Shown here piece by piece: positions 16,835-26,581 of a stretch of 64,000 nucleotides of DNA. Made by a program: the position numbers and the translations under genes. Under the pieces are notes generated by a model. It saw only the letters and a program-made list of their open reading frames with translations. It was not told the origin of the DNA and made no database searches. Source of the DNA: Sneathiella sp. (GTDB lineage: Bacteria > Pseudomonadota > Alphaproteobacteria > Sneathiellales > Sneathiellaceae); assembly GCF_002694385.1 (NCBI RefSeq), contig NZ_NZMB01000016.1, positions 9,275 to 73,274 of the forward strand, given 5' to 3'. Every line of letters starts with the position of its first letter. The stretch's first letter is position 1.

Positions 16835-18441
16835 TGGCACGCGAGAGACTTTATCTGTTTGACACGACGCTGCGCGACGGAGCGCAGACGCAAGGGGTGG
16901 ACTTCAGTGTCGAGGATAAGGCGAATATTGCGCGCGCGCTGGATACGCTCGGCATTGATTATATCGAGGGTGGCTGGCCCGGCGCCAATCCCGGCGACAC
17001 CGCATTTTTCGCGGACCCGCCGAAGCTGAAACGCGCCACACTGACGGCCTTCGGCATGACCCGGCGGCCGGGGCGCAGCGTCTCCAACGATCCGGGCCTC
17101 AGCGAAATTCTGGACGCAAAAACCCCCGCCGTCTGTATCGTCGGCAAAAGCTCGGCCTTTCAGGTCGATGTCGCGCTCGGTATCCCGCTTGAAGAAAATA
17201 TCGAGCTGATCAGCGACAGCATTGCGGAGATTGTCCGGCAGGGGCGGGAGGCGATGTATGACGCGGAGCATTTCTTCGACGGCTACAAATCCAACCCGGA
17301 ATTCACGCTCAAATGTCTTATGGCGGCCTATGAGGCGGGCGCGCGCTGGGTGGTGCTGTGCGACACCAACGGCGGCACGCTGCCCGATGAGGTGGAACGC
17401 ATCGTCAGTGAGATAGTGCAGCATATCCCGGGGGATCATCTCGGCATCCATACCCATAACGATACGGAAAATGCCGTCGCCAATACGCTGATGGCGGTCA
17501 AGGCGGGCGTGCGGCAGGTGCAGGGAACGCTCAACGGTCTTGGGGAGCGCTGCGGCAATGCCAACATCATTTCGCTGATCCCGTCGCTGGTGCTGAAGGA
17601 GCCCTTCAAATCCATCGTGGAGACAGGCATCACGGAGGAGAATCTGAAGCATCTGACGCCAGTCTCCCGTCTGCTCGATGAAATCCTTAACCGCGCGCCG
17701 AACCGGCATCAGCCCTATGTCGGCTCCTCCGCCTTCGCGCACAAGGGCGGACTGCATGTCTCGGCAGTCGAAAAAGACCCGCGCACCTATGAGCATGTGC
17801 CGCCGGAAGTGGTCGGCAATCAGCGGCATCTGCCGGTCTCCAACCAGGCCGGACGCTCCAACATCATCGCGCAGCTCCGCGATTTCGGCCTGGATATCGA
17901 CCCGAAGGATCCGAAGGTCGACCGCCTGCTGGAAGAGGTAAAAGAGCGCGAGTTCGACGGCTTTTCCTACGACAGCGCTCTTGCGAGTTTCGAGCTGATG
18001 GCGCGCCGCCGTCTCGGTCAGCTGCCGAAATATTTCAATGTGGAAAGCTTCCGTGTGCAGGTGGAGCGGCGCTATAACGCCAAGGGTGAGCTGCTGACCA
18101 TTTCCGACGCCGTCGTCAAGATGCAGATCGGCGGGGAGCGGATCATGTCCGTGGGCGAGGGGAACGGCCCCGTCAACGCCCTTGACAGTGCCCTGCGCAA
18201 GGATCTTGGCAAATATTCAAGCTATATCGACGGGCTGAAGCTCGCCGATTTCAAGGTGCGGATCCTCTCTTCGGGCACCGAAGCCGTGACCCGCGTCCTG
18301 ATCGAGAGTATTGACGAGACCAATCACCGCTGGTTCACAGTCGGCGTTTCGCCGAATATCGTAGATGCCTCTTTCGCCGCGCTGATCGACAGCATCACCT
18401 ATAAGCTGTATCGCGCCGGCGCACCGGCCAGCGGCAAATAA
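16834..18441 (+). CDS. cimA: Citramalate synthase
   Basis: Condenses pyruvate and acetyl-CoA to (R)-citramalate, giving 2-oxobutyrate for isoleucine synthesis without threonine deaminase. The DRE-TIM metallolyase motif LFDTTLRDGAQTQGVDFS is at the N-terminus. The metal-binding histidines lie in LGIHTHNDTENAVANTL, followed by GTLNGLGERCGNAN. The C-terminal regulatory (LeuA-dimer) domain occupies about residues 395-525, the usual site of isoleucine feedback. YVGSSAFAHKGGLHVSAVEKDP is typical of the CimA branch rather than isopropylmalate synthase. I prefer the ATG at 16834 (535 residues) because GGAAGAGAG lies just upstream and homologues begin RERLYLFDTT; the track's start is five codons earlier. 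Confidence 0.93.
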   Translation: MARERLYLFDTTLRDGAQTQGVDFSVEDKANIARALDTLGIDYIEGGWPGANPGDTAFFADPPKLKRATLTAFGMTRRPGRSVSNDPGLSEILDAKTPAVCIVGKSSAFQVDVALGIPLEENIELISDSIAEIVRQGREAMYDAEHFFDGYKSNPEFTLKCLMAAYEAGARWVVLCDTNGGTLPDEVERIVSEIVQHIPGDHLGIHTHNDTENAVANTLMAVKAGVRQVQGTLNGLGERCGNANIISLIPSLVLKEPFKSIVETGITEENLKHLTPVSRLLDEILNRAPNRHQPYVGSSAFAHKGGLHVSAVEKDPRTYEHVPPEVVGNQRHLPVSNQAGRSNIIAQLRDFGLDIDPKDPKVDRLLEEVKEREFDGFSYDSALASFELMARRRLGQLPKYFNVESFRVQVERRYNAKGELLTISDAVVKMQIGGERIMSVGEGNGPVNALDSALRKDLGKYSSYIDGLKLADFKVRILSSGTEAVTRVLIESIDETNHRWFTVGVSPNIVDASFAALIDSITYKLYRAGAPASGK

Positions 18442-18449
18442 TCCCGTCT

Positions 18450-19232
18450 ATGGCAGGAGGGGAAGAAACGCCGCAACCGGCGATTATCCTTATCGAGCCG
18501 CAGCTCGGCGAGAATATCGGCGCGGCGGCACGCGCCATGCTGAATTTCGGCCTGACCGATATGCGGCTGGTGGCACCGCGCGACGGCTGGCCCAACGAAC
18601 GGGCCATCGCCATGGCGTCCCGCGCTGATCGGGTGCTCGATAATGTCCGGCTGTATGAGACGACAGAGGCGGCCATCGCCGATCTCAACTATCTCTACGC
18701 CACCACGGCGCGCACCCGCGATGTCATCAAGGAAGTGGCGACGCCGCACGCAGCGGCGGCGGCCCTCCGCCGGGCCGATGGGGAAGGGGTACGCTGCGGC
18801 ATCCTGTTCGGCAAGGAAAGCGTCGGTCTTTCCAAGGCCGATGTGGCGCTGGCCGACAGTATTATCTCGGTGCCGCTTAATCCGGATTTCTCCTCCATCA
18901 ATCTGGCGCAGGCTGTGCTGCTCGTCGCCTATGAGTATTTTCAGGCAGGCGATGCGACGCCGCCCGTCCGCATTCATCAGGAACAACGACGCGCCAACAA
19001 GGAAGAACTGACCCATCTGTTCGAGCGCATCGAGACGGAGCTGGAGGCGCGCGGCTATTTCGAGCCCATCCGCCACCGTCGCAAGACACTCTTGCGCAAT
19101 ATGCGGAATATGTTCCAGCGGCTCGGCCTTATGGAGTCGGATGTGCGCGCCTTTCAGGGTATCATCAAGGGGCTTGCCCTGCCACGACGGGAGATCCGCG
19201 ATGACGACCGCAAAAGGAACGATCCGACATAA
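18450..19232 (+). CDS. trmJ: RNA methyltransferase, TrmJ/TrmH (SPOUT) family
   Basis: A 260-residue SAM-dependent 2'-O-methyltransferase, most like TrmJ, which modifies position 32 of certain tRNAs. The SPOUT motifs are present: motif 1 PQLGENIGAAARAMLNFGL with the catalytic arginine region, motif 2 CGILFGKESVGLSKADV, and motif 3 PLNPDFSSINLAQAVLL, which form the knotted SAM site. The C-terminal helical extension (about residues 180-250, RHRRKTLLRNMRNMFQRL) matches the TrmJ branch. It starts eight bases after cimA with no obvious ribosome-binding site and overlaps the following hydrolase by 32 bases, so expression is probably coupled. Confidence 0.87.
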   Translation: MAGGEETPQPAIILIEPQLGENIGAAARAMLNFGLTDMRLVAPRDGWPNERAIAMASRADRVLDNVRLYETTEAAIADLNYLYATTARTRDVIKEVATPHAAAAALRRADGEGVRCGILFGKESVGLSKADVALADSIISVPLNPDFSSINLAQAVLLVAYEYFQAGDATPPVRIHQEQRRANKEELTHLFERIETELEARGYFEPIRHRRKTLLRNMRNMFQRLGLMESDVRAFQGIIKGLALPRREIRDDDRKRNDPT

Positions 19233-20130
19233 TGTCGCCAACATTGGCGAAGTAACCCTGCATTATGCCGAAACGGGACCGGAGCAGGGGACGCTTGTCC
19301 TGCTGCTGCACGGGTTTCCGGAATTCTGGTATTGCTGGAAAGATATCCTGCCCGGTCTCGGCGAGACATATCACGCCGTCGCGCCCGATATGCGGGGCTA
19401 TAACCTCTCCGACAAGCCGGACGGGGTGGAGGCCTATCATATCCGCCATCTGATGCAGGATGTGCTCGACCTCGCAGATCATTTCAATGCCAAAAAATTC
19501 TATCTTGTCGCCCATGACTGGGGCGCGGCCATCGCCTATGCGGTGGCCATCGCGCACCCCGAGCGGCTGCAGGGCCTTGTGATCCTGAACGGCGCGCATC
19601 CCTGGATCTTCGCCGAGTTGCTGAACCGCCACGCAGGGCAGATTGCCAGCAGCCAGTATATTGCCGCCTTTCGTGATCCCGAGGCCGAGGCGAAACTGCT
19701 GGCGAATGACAGCGACTGGTTGTTGGACTGGACATTCCGCCCGCATCTGGAACAGGGGCGGATGACGGACGCCGATATTGCCGCCTACCGCGCCGCCTGG
19801 GCCGAGCCGGGGGCGATGACGGCGATGCTGAATTATTACCGGGCGACGCCGCTTAACCCGGCGACGGAGGAGACTTTCGGAAAAGGCTCCGGCCTTGATC
19901 CGGCGCGCTTTATGGTTCATGTCCCGACCCTTGTCCTCTGGGGAGAGGCGGATGAAGCCCTGCAGGTTGCAAATCTGGAGGGGCTGGAAGATTTCATCCC
20001 CGATCTTCGCATTATCCGGCTGCCCGGCATCAGCCACTGGGTCACCCATGAGGCGCCTGAACGCACCCTCACGGAGATAAGCGCCTTCATCAACGCACAG
20101 GAAAGCGCAAAAAAGCGCGGGAAGGCTTGA
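19201..20130 (+). CDS. Alpha/beta hydrolase, epoxide hydrolase-like
   Basis: A 309-residue alpha/beta-fold hydrolase. The oxyanion motif is [20 protein letters not shown]. The nucleophile elbow is [13 protein letters not shown], with aspartate rather than serine as nucleophile, as in epoxide hydrolases and haloalkane dehalogenases. The C-terminal [12 protein letters not shown] supplies the histidine. The track opens at 19141, but the ATG at 19201 has GGGAG upstream and gives the family's normal N-terminus. It lies within the last 32 bases of trmJ. The natural substrate is unknown; epoxide hydrolase (soluble type) is the best guess. Confidence 0.85.
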   Translation: MTTAKGTIRHNVANIGEVTLHYAETGPEQGTLVLLLHGFPEFWYCWKDILPGLGETYHAVAPDMRGYNLSDKPDGVEAYHIRHLMQDVLDLADHFNAKKFYLVAHDWGAAIAYAVAIAHPERLQGLVILNGAHPWIFAELLNRHAGQIASSQYIAAFRDPEAEAKLLANDSDWLLDWTFRPHLEQGRMTDADIAAYRAAWAEPGAMTAMLNYYRATPLNPATEETFGKGSGLDPARFMVHVPTLVLWGEADEALQVANLEGLEDFIPDLRIIRLPGISHWVTHEAPERTLTEISAFINAQESAKKRGKA

Positions 20131-20215
20131 CAAGGGAGCGGGAGTTTCTATGATGCGCGCCTTGTGCAGGACTCGTCGGACTGCCTTTTTCCTGATAATT
20201 GAACTGGATAAAGTT

Positions 20216-20833
20216 ATGAGCAAACGCATTCAAGCGAAATATAAAATTGACCGCCGCATGGGTGAAAACCTGTGGGGCCGCCCGAAAAGCCCGGTTAACC
20301 GCCGCGATTACGGACCCGGCCAGCATGGCCAGGGCCGCCGCGGCAAACTCTCCGACTTCGGTATTCACCTGCGCGCCAAGCAGAAGCTGAAAGGCTATTA
20401 CGGCAACATCACCGAGAAAGCCTTCCGCCGTCTCTATGAAGAAGCCGTCCGTCTGAAGGGCGATACGTCCGAAAACCTCATCGGCCTGCTGGAACGTCGT
20501 CTCGACGCCGTTGTCTACCGCATGAAATTCGTGCCGACCGTTTTCGCGTCCCGCCAGTTCGTCAACCATGGCCATGTTCTGGTCAACGGCCAGAAGGTCA
20601 ATATCGCTTCCTATATGGTCAAGCCGGGCGATGTGGTTGAAGTCCGTCAGAAATCCAAGCAGCTCGCCCTCGTGCTCGAAGCTGCGGACAGCCCGGAACG
20701 GGACGTGCCGGAATATATCGAAGTCGATCACAAGGGCATGAAAGGCACCTTCAAAGCTGTGCCGAAGCTGGCCGATGTACCCTATCCGGTGATGATGGAA
20801 CCGAACCTGATCGTCGAATATTACTCCCGCTAA
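20216..20833 (+). CDS. rpsD: 30S ribosomal protein S4
   Basis: The primary rRNA-binding protein that nucleates assembly of the 30S body. The 205-residue sequence begins [26 protein letters not shown] and contains the S4 RNA-binding domain ([17 protein letters not shown] through [14 protein letters not shown]). The ending NLIVEYYSR is characteristic. The track begins 22 codons earlier, but the ATG at 20216 matches the conserved N-terminus. Codon use is biased, as in a highly expressed gene. It stands apart from the alpha-operon location known in some bacteria, which is normal for this class. A strong terminator follows immediately. Confidence 0.98.
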   Translation: MSKRIQAKYKIDRRMGENLWGRPKSPVNRRDYGPGQHGQGRRGKLSDFGIHLRAKQKLKGYYGNITEKAFRRLYEEAVRLKGDTSENLIGLLERRLDAVVYRMKFVPTVFASRQFVNHGHVLVNGQKVNIASYMVKPGDVVEVRQKSKQLALVLEAADSPERDVPEYIEVDHKGMKGTFKAVPKLADVPYPVMMEPNLIVEYYSR

Positions 20834-20850
20834 TCCTCGGGAAACCAATC

Positions 20851-20885
20851 AAAAAAGCCGGTGGCGAAAGTCCCCGGCTTTTTTA
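20851..20885 (+). terminator. Rho-independent terminator of rpsD
   Basis: The stem AAAAAAGCCGG / CCGGCTTTTTT closes an 11-13 base loop and runs into a T-tract. It lies 18 bases after the rpsD stop and before the convergent DUF202 gene, so it may act in both directions. Confidence 0.88.
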
Positions 20886-20905
20886 TTGCTCTTGCGCAAA
20901 AAACC

Positions 20906-21199
20906 TTAGAGCCCGCCGTCGCGCTTTTCCGCCTCGATGGATTTCTTCACCCTTTGATAATCAAAAATGCCGACAATGAGGGCGAGGGCGGCAAGCGGCA
21001 GCAGTGCCCAGCCGAGCAGTTGCAGCCAGTTGTCATCGACAAGCTGCAACAGCGCGACCGACCCCGCCGCCAGCCCCATCGCCGTCTTGATATAGGCCAT
21101 CAGGGTACGGCGATTGGCTAGCTCTGTCCGATGCACGGCAAGCTTGAAGGTATCTATATTACGCCGCTCCCCGAGCTGCGTCCCGTCCTTGTTATTCAT
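20906..21199 (-). CDS. DUF202 family membrane protein (YidH-like)
   Basis: A 97-residue inner-membrane protein. The family's conserved start, VHRTELANRRTLMAYIKTAMGLA, is at about residues 22-44, and two hydrophobic helices follow (about 35-55 and 61-80), ending in a charged tail (QRVKKSIEAEKRD). DUF202 proteins occur singly or fused to transporters such as polyphosphate-linked SPX/VTC proteins in eukaryotes; in bacteria the function is unknown. It is transcribed alone on the minus strand, facing rpsD, about 50 bases from the purN end. Confidence 0.83.
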   Translation of the reverse strand: MNNKDGTQLGERRNIDTFKLAVHRTELANRRTLMAYIKTAMGLAAGSVALLQLVDDNWLQLLGWALLPLAALALIVGIFDYQRVKKSIEAEKRDGGL

Positions 21200-21250
21200 A
21201 CGACAAAGCTAGCAGCAAAAACCGGCGGGGAGCAAGAACGCTCTACGGTC

Positions 21251-21910
21251 TCAGGAAATGTCCAGCGGCGGATTGATCAGAACGGCGCTTTCCTCCGCCC
21301 CGTTTTCAATCAGCACGCGGGAGCCGTGGATCTTGACCCGCTTTGAGGCCACCAGCCGAAGGGCGAGGGGATAGAGGCGATGCTCCTGCTCCAGTATCCG
21401 GGCGGCGAGGGCATCCGGCGTATCGTCCTGCAGGATCGGCACGACGGCCTGCGCGATGATCGGCCCGTCATCCATTTCCGGGCGCACATAATGCACCGTG
21501 CAGCCGGTGAAACGGGCGCCGCTTTCAATCGCCCGCTCATGCACATGCAGCCCCTTGAAGGCCGGCAGCAGCGACGGATGGATATTGAGAATACGATCAC
21601 GCCAGCGGTTGACGAAATCCGCCGTCAGCAGCCGCATGAAACCGGCCAGGCAGATCAGATCGACCTTCACCGTCTCCAGATAACGGTTGATCTCCGCTTC
21701 GAATTCCGCCCGGCTTGCAAAATCACGATGGTCGATGACCCGCGTCGCGATGCTGTGTTCGGCCGCGAATTTAAGGCCCGCCGCCTCCGGATTATTGGAC
21801 AGGACGCTGACAATCTCCGCCGGGAACTCCGGGTCGCTGCAGGCCCGGACCAGCGACTGCATGTTGGAACCGCGGGACGAGATAAAAACCGCTACTTTCA
21901 GCTTTGCCAC
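21251..21910 (-). CDS. purN: Phosphoribosylglycinamide formyltransferase
   Basis: Third step of de novo purine synthesis: formyl transfer from 10-formyltetrahydrofolate to GAR. The N-terminus [19 protein letters not shown] binds the phosphoribosyl group. Catalytic residues are visible in [25 protein letters not shown] (the Asn-Ile-His-Pro motif) and in the Asp of [13 protein letters not shown]. The track ORF extends far upstream into purM, but the likely start is the GTG at 21910, preceded by GGAAGAAAC, giving 219 residues. It overlaps the purM end by 13 bases, a common coupled arrangement. Confidence 0.95.
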   Translation of the reverse strand: MAKLKVAVFISSRGSNMQSLVRACSDPEFPAEIVSVLSNNPEAAGLKFAAEHSIATRVIDHRDFASRAEFEAEINRYLETVKVDLICLAGFMRLLTADFVNRWRDRILNIHPSLLPAFKGLHVHERAIESGARFTGCTVHYVRPEMDDGPIIAQAVVPILQDDTPDALAARILEQEHRLYPLALRLVASKRVKIHGSRVLIENGAEESAVLINPPLDIS

Positions 21911-22980
21911 GTTTCTTCCAGCCCTGAAATGATGACCTGCGCCCCCGCATCTTCCCGCGGGACAAGCTCCCCGATGCGATAGACGGTTTCTCCGGCGGCG
22001 GAGAGCATGTTCTCCGCTTCCCCCGCGCGCTCGGCCGGGACAACGACGACCATGCCAAGGCCGCAGTTGAAGGTAGTCGCGAGTTCCTTCGGCGTGATAT
22101 TGCCAATCTCCGCCAGCCATCCGAACAGCGGCGGCAAGGGCCAGCTTGTAGCATCCAGCCGGGCGGCAAGATGCTTTGGCAGGACGCGCGGAATATTCTC
22201 ATACAGCCCGCCGCCGGTGATATGGGAAAGGGCGATGATATGGCCCGCGCGGATCGCTTCAAGACAGCTTTTCACATAAATGCGGGTCGGTTTGATCAGC
22301 GCCTCGCCTAGGGAGATATCAGCATCAAACGGGGCCGGGGCAGCATAATCGAGATTAAAATCGGCAACCAGACGACGGACCAGCGAAAACCCGTTAGAAT
22401 GCAAGCCGGAGGAGGCGAGGCCGAGCAGGACTTGTCCCGCCGCCAGATTGTCGGCCTTCAGCAGTTGGTCCCGCTCCACCGCGCCAACCGTAAATCCGGC
22501 GAGATCGTAATCGCCCTTGGCATACATGCCGGGCATTTCCGCTGTCTCCCCGCCGATCAGGGCACAGCCCGCCTGGCGGCAGCCTTCGGCAATCCCGGCA
22601 ATGATATCGCGCGCCGCGGCGACATCGAGGCCGCCGGTTGCGAAATAGTCGAGAAACAGCAGCGGTTCCGCCCCCTGGACAACCAGATCATTGACGCACA
22701 TGGCGACCAGATCAATGCCGACCGTCTCATGGCGATTCATGTCAATGGCGACTTTCAGCTTGGTGCCGACGCCATCGGTAGCGGAAACGAGGAGCGGGTC
22801 CGTGAAGCCTGCGGCGCGGGGATCGAAAAGCGCGCCAAAACCGCCAAGATCGGCGTCCGCCCCGGGTCTGCGGGTGGATGCGGCGAGGGGTTTGATAGCT
22901 TCGACAAGCGAGTTTCCTGCCACGATGTCGACGCCCGAGTCCTTGTAGCTGTAACTTTTTTTGGAGCTATCGGTATTCAT
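21898..22980 (-). CDS. purM: Phosphoribosylformylglycinamidine cyclo-ligase (AIR synthetase)
   Basis: ATP-dependent ring closure giving aminoimidazole ribonucleotide in purine synthesis. The 360 residues show the family's N-terminal [19 protein letters not shown], the catalytic segment [38 protein letters not shown], and [12 protein letters not shown]. The C-terminal domain holds [15 protein letters not shown] and [11 protein letters not shown]. It is the first gene of a purM-purN pair and is divergent from the DUF2066 gene, with under 70 bases for both promoters. No PurR-like operator was recognised. Confidence 0.97.
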   Translation of the reverse strand: MNTDSSKKSYSYKDSGVDIVAGNSLVEAIKPLAASTRRPGADADLGGFGALFDPRAAGFTDPLLVSATDGVGTKLKVAIDMNRHETVGIDLVAMCVNDLVVQGAEPLLFLDYFATGGLDVAAARDIIAGIAEGCRQAGCALIGGETAEMPGMYAKGDYDLAGFTVGAVERDQLLKADNLAAGQVLLGLASSGLHSNGFSLVRRLVADFNLDYAAPAPFDADISLGEALIKPTRIYVKSCLEAIRAGHIIALSHITGGGLYENIPRVLPKHLAARLDATSWPLPPLFGWLAEIGNITPKELATTFNCGLGMVVVVPAERAGEAENMLSAAGETVYRIGELVPREDAGAQVIISGLEETWQS

Positions 22981-23047
22981 AAGTTATGCTGCATCCGAGA
23001 TTTGGGGTTATGATCGGGTCAACATACTTTTTTTCCGGTGGTTTGCA

Positions 23048-24202
23048 ATGACGGAAACACAGACAAAAACATTCTTTTCGCGCTTTTCATGGCTGTTTTG
23101 CCTCATCCTGGCATTTGCTTGCCTGGCGGGGGCACCACGGGCCGTGCTGGCCGATGAGGATTTCTATGTCGTGCAGGATATTGCCGTCGACGAAACCGCC
23201 GCCTCCGCGGCCGAGGCGCGCACAATCGCCGTCGCCAAAGGGCAGGAGCGGGCCTTTGCCGCGCTGCTTCGCCGTCTGGTGCCCGCCAGCCATCATGATC
23301 GGCTGCCCGCCCTGTCGGAATCCGACATCACGCCGCTTGTCGCCTCTTTTCAGGTCGCCGATGAGCGCAGCTCAGCCCGGCGCTATCTCGCCGATCTGAC
23401 GTTTGAATTCAAGCGCGATGATGTCCGCAGCCTGCTGCGGGCCGACCGGCTGCCCTTTTCGGAAGCTGTGGCGCGACCGATTCTCATTCTTCCCGTCTAT
23501 CAGGAGGACGGCCAGGCCAACCTGTGGGCCTACCCAAACCCGTGGCGTGACGTGTGGGTGGATGTGATCGACTATGGCGTCCGTCCGCAGGCGCCGGATA
23601 CTCTCCGCGATGACTGGGCGCAACCTTTTGTGCAGCCGGTGCTGGTGCCCGCCGGGGATATCGCCGATATGCGAACCATCGATGGTCAAAAGGCGCTGGC
23701 GATGAACCCGTCGGCAATCGATACGCTGAAGCGCAATTATGATGTCTCCGCCGTGCATGTCATCAGTGTCACCCCCCGCAGCGCGCCGGATGGCACGCCG
23801 CTTCTTGATGTCAGCCATCAGCGCAGCGACCGGGAAGGTCCGGCAACAATGCGGGTTTTCCGCGGCACGGAAGATCACGAAATGCTGATGCAAAGCGTGG
23901 TTTTCAACCTGCTGGGCGAGCTGCAGGAAGAATGGAAAAGCCGCAATGTCCTTGATTTCGGCACCGAGACGACGCTTGCCGTAACAACGAAGATCCGTGA
24001 TCTGCCGGGCTGGCTGACGCTGCAACGGCAGGTGGAGAGTCTCTCCAACGTCAGCGGCGTGAAAGTCCGCGACCTGTCAGTGGAGGAGGCCTTCTGGAAC
24101 ATCACCTATATCGGCAGCATGGACCAGCTTGTCGCCGCGCTGGATCGGCGAAACCTTGCCCTGGTCGAGCATATGGGCTACTGGACGCTGGACCCGAAGT
24201 AA
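23048..24202 (+). CDS. DUF2066 domain-containing protein, exported
   Basis: A 384-residue protein with an N-terminal signal peptide (FSWLFCLILAFACLAGAPRAVLA, cleavage near residue 38). The mature part begins YVVQDIAVDETAASAAEARTIAVAKGQERAF, the conserved opening of DUF2066 proteins, followed by the ILPVYQEDGQANLWAYPNPW segment. Its location between purM and a CDP-alcohol phosphatidyltransferase and near hdaA is conserved in many alphaproteobacteria. I chose the ATG at 23048 because the upstream extension in the track is not signal-peptide-like. Function is unknown; periplasmic location is inferred. Confidence 0.85.
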   Translation: MTETQTKTFFSRFSWLFCLILAFACLAGAPRAVLADEDFYVVQDIAVDETAASAAEARTIAVAKGQERAFAALLRRLVPASHHDRLPALSESDITPLVASFQVADERSSARRYLADLTFEFKRDDVRSLLRADRLPFSEAVARPILILPVYQEDGQANLWAYPNPWRDVWVDVIDYGVRPQAPDTLRDDWAQPFVQPVLVPAGDIADMRTIDGQKALAMNPSAIDTLKRNYDVSAVHVISVTPRSAPDGTPLLDVSHQRSDREGPATMRVFRGTEDHEMLMQSVVFNLLGELQEEWKSRNVLDFGTETTLAVTTKIRDLPGWLTLQRQVESLSNVSGVKVRDLSVEEAFWNITYIGSMDQLVAALDRRNLALVEHMGYWTLDPK

Positions 24203-24252
24203 GCCATACAGAACATTGAAAAGACAGTATATATTGTTACCCGGACATTACA

Positions 24253-24798
24253 TTGAATATTCCCAACAGCCTTACGCTTCTCCGTATGTTACTGGTGCCC
24301 GTCATTGTCTGGCTGATTCTGGCGGAACAGATGTATGCGGCGTTCCTCACCTTTTTGCTGGCGGGGTTGTCGGATGCGCTTGACGGGCTGATCGCGAAGC
24401 AGTTCAACCTTGTCACTCCGCTTGGCACCTATCTCGACCCGCTGGCCGACAAGATCCTGCTGGTGTCCATCTATGTCACCCTCGGTATTCAGGAAGACCT
24501 GCCGAGCTGGCTGGTCATTCTGGTGGTCAGCCGGGATTTTCTCATCATCGGCGGCATTATTTTTACATTCTTGCTGGAGCTGAACATCACGATCGTCCCC
24601 TCGAAGCTGAGCAAATTGAACACCTTCTGCCAGATTTTGCTCGCCGCCTTCGTCCTTGCTGACAAGGGGCTGGAGGCCGGGTTCAATGGCGCCATTGACC
24701 TGTTCGTCTATGTGGTGGCGGCAACCACGGTGCTGTCGGGCATCGCCTATACCTTGCAATGGTTCCGGCAGAACAGCCATGAGACGGGGGCGTCATGA
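24253..24798 (+). CDS. CDP-alcohol phosphatidyltransferase family protein (PgsA-like)
   Basis: An inner-membrane enzyme of phospholipid head-group synthesis, 181 residues with about five hydrophobic helices. The CDP-alcohol motif reads DALDGLIAKQFNLVTPLGTYLDPLAD, matching D-x2-DG-x2-A-x9-G-x3-D-x3-D, except that the usual arginine after alanine is lysine. N-terminal NIPNSLTLLRMLLVPVIVW is typical of PgsA and cardiolipin-synthase types of this fold. The start is TTG; no ATG fits. Candidate products are phosphatidylglycerophosphate or cardiolipin. The stop overlaps the start of the AI-2E permease gene (ATGA). Confidence 0.85.
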   Translation: MNIPNSLTLLRMLLVPVIVWLILAEQMYAAFLTFLLAGLSDALDGLIAKQFNLVTPLGTYLDPLADKILLVSIYVTLGIQEDLPSWLVILVVSRDFLIIGGIIFTFLLELNITIVPSKLSKLNTFCQILLAAFVLADKGLEAGFNGAIDLFVYVVAATTVLSGIAYTLQWFRQNSHETGAS

Positions 24799-25889
24799 CC
24801 TTAAAGCAACAAATGAAATTCTGGGGGATTGCGCTTGTCGCCTTCGTCCTGTTCCTGATCCTGCTGAGCGATATCCTGCTGCCCTTTGTTCTGGGCATGG
24901 GGGTTGCCTATTTTCTGGATCCGGTGGCCGACCGCCTGGAAGAGGCGGGGTTCAGCCGCACCGCCGCGACGGCAATTATCATCGGCCTGTTCCTGGTGCT
25001 GGTTAATCTGGCGCTGTTCCTGATTGTTCCGATTATCATTGATCAGGTGCTCGGCCTCATCGACAATATGCCAGGCTATTATGAGAATATCCGCAGTTTC
25101 CTGATGCCCATCATTGACCGCTTCGTTGACCTTCCGGCCTGGCGCCAGAATGAGGAGTTCAACAATACGGTTGGTCAATATATCGGTGAAATGGCGAAGA
25201 AGCTGGCGACGCTGTCGGAAAATATTGTCGGCGGCGGGCTGGCCTTCGTTAATCTCATCACGCTGCTGGTTATTTCCCCGGTCGTCGCCTTCTACCTGCT
25301 CAGGGACTGGGATCATATCGTCGAGCGGATTGATAGCTGGCTGCCGAAGAAACATGCGGAACAGATCCGCACGCTGGCGCGGCGGATTGATGACGTTCTT
25401 GCCGGTTTCGTGCGCGGCCAGTCACTTGTCTGCCTGATTCTCGCCGCTTATTATGGTCTGGCGCTGATGCTGACCGGGCTCGAATTCGGCTTTCTCATCG
25501 GCATCATCACCGGCCTTATTTCCTTCATTCCCTTTGTCGGCGCGATCATCGGTTTTATCGCTTCCGTCGGCGTGGCGCTGATCCAGTTCTGGCCCGATTA
25601 CATCATGATCGGCGCGGTGGTGATTATTTTCATTATCGGACAGGTTCTGGAAGGATATGTACTTGTCCCCAATCTGGTCGGCGGCAAGGTCGGGCTGCAT
25701 CCGGTCTGGGTGATGTTTGGCCTGCTGGCAGGCGGCAGCCTGTTCGGATTTGTCGGCGTGCTGATTGCCGTGCCCATGGCGGCGGTGATCGGCGTGCTCA
25801 GCCGCTTCGCCATCGAGCAGTATCTGCAAAGCCCCATCTATGGCGCGCCGCCGCCAGAAGGGCCGGGCAACGACAGTACGAAAGAATAG
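24795..25889 (+). CDS. AI-2E family transporter (PerM-like permease)
   Basis: A 364-residue inner-membrane protein with about eight hydrophobic helices. The hallmarks are the N-terminal LPFVLGMGVAYFLDPVADRLE, a long soluble loop (about residues 90-150), and the C-terminal GFLIGIITGLISFIPFVGAIIG and PNLVGGKVGLHPVWVMFGLLAGG segments. Members of this family include putative autoinducer-2 exporters and sodium/proton antiporters, so the substrate cannot be assigned. It overlaps the phosphatidyltransferase gene by four bases and hdaA follows after one base, so the three are very probably one operon. Confidence 0.9.
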   Translation: MTLKQQMKFWGIALVAFVLFLILLSDILLPFVLGMGVAYFLDPVADRLEEAGFSRTAATAIIIGLFLVLVNLALFLIVPIIIDQVLGLIDNMPGYYENIRSFLMPIIDRFVDLPAWRQNEEFNNTVGQYIGEMAKKLATLSENIVGGGLAFVNLITLLVISPVVAFYLLRDWDHIVERIDSWLPKKHAEQIRTLARRIDDVLAGFVRGQSLVCLILAAYYGLALMLTGLEFGFLIGIITGLISFIPFVGAIIGFIASVGVALIQFWPDYIMIGAVVIIFIIGQVLEGYVLVPNLVGGKVGLHPVWVMFGLLAGGSLFGFVGVLIAVPMAAVIGVLSRFAIEQYLQSPIYGAPPPEGPGNDSTKE

Positions 25890-25890
25890 C

Positions 25891-26577
25891 ATGGTCGCCG
25901 CGCAAATTCCGATGGTTTTTCCCGTCCGGGCGGCGCAGGGGCGGGATGATTTCCTCGTCACCAGCAGCAATTGCGACGCGGTGGCATGGATTGACCGCTG
26001 GCCGGACTGGCCCGCCAACATCCTCATCCTCACCGGTCCGCCCGGATGCGGCAAAAGCCATCTCGCCCATGTCTGGCAGACCGTCAGCGGGGCGGAAATC
26101 CTGTCTTTGGAAACACTCAATTCACTCGGAATAGAGGCGCTGACGAAGCGCGCCGCGCAGCCCCTTATCCTTGAGGATATGGATGAAATGATCGGCCGGG
26201 AAATTGAGGAAGAAACGATTTTCCACCTCTACAATCTCCTCCAGGAGAAAGGCGGCAGCCTGTTGATCACCGCGAAATCCGCCCCCGCCACTTGGCCCCT
26301 GGCATTGGCGGACCTCAAATCACGTCTCGGCACCATTGCGCTCGCACGTATTGCCGAGCCTGATGACGCGCTGTTCGCGGCGCTTCTGGTCAAACATTTT
26401 TCCGATCGCCAGCTTGCCGTTCCCCCCGATGTCGTCCAATATATCGTTGAACGGCTGGAGCGTTCCTTCGCGGCGGCGGAACGCTTCGTCACCCGCCTCG
26501 ATGACAACGCACTCGCCCGCAAAAGAAAAATCACCCTCGCTCTCGTGCGGGAGGTAATGAAGGAAGAGCAGGAGTAG
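25891..26577 (+). CDS. hdaA: DnaA-related regulatory inactivation protein HdaA
   Basis: A 228-residue AAA+ protein homologous to the DnaA ATPase domain but without the DNA-binding domain IV. In alphaproteobacteria HdaA, with the sliding clamp, promotes ATP hydrolysis by DnaA after initiation. Seen here: the Walker A motif LTGPPGCGKSHLAHVW, Walker B as PLILEDMDE, and a C-terminal lid domain. A clamp-binding motif at the extreme N-terminus is plausible in AAQIPMVFPVR. The track starts earlier inside the permease gene; the ATG at 25891 gives the standard length. Its place upstream of ppk is conserved in the class. Confidence 0.88.
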   Translation: MVAAQIPMVFPVRAAQGRDDFLVTSSNCDAVAWIDRWPDWPANILILTGPPGCGKSHLAHVWQTVSGAEILSLETLNSLGIEALTKRAAQPLILEDMDEMIGREIEEETIFHLYNLLQEKGGSLLITAKSAPATWPLALADLKSRLGTIALARIAEPDDALFAALLVKHFSDRQLAVPPDVVQYIVERLERSFAAAERFVTRLDDNALARKRKITLALVREVMKEEQE

Positions 26578-26581
26578 GGAA

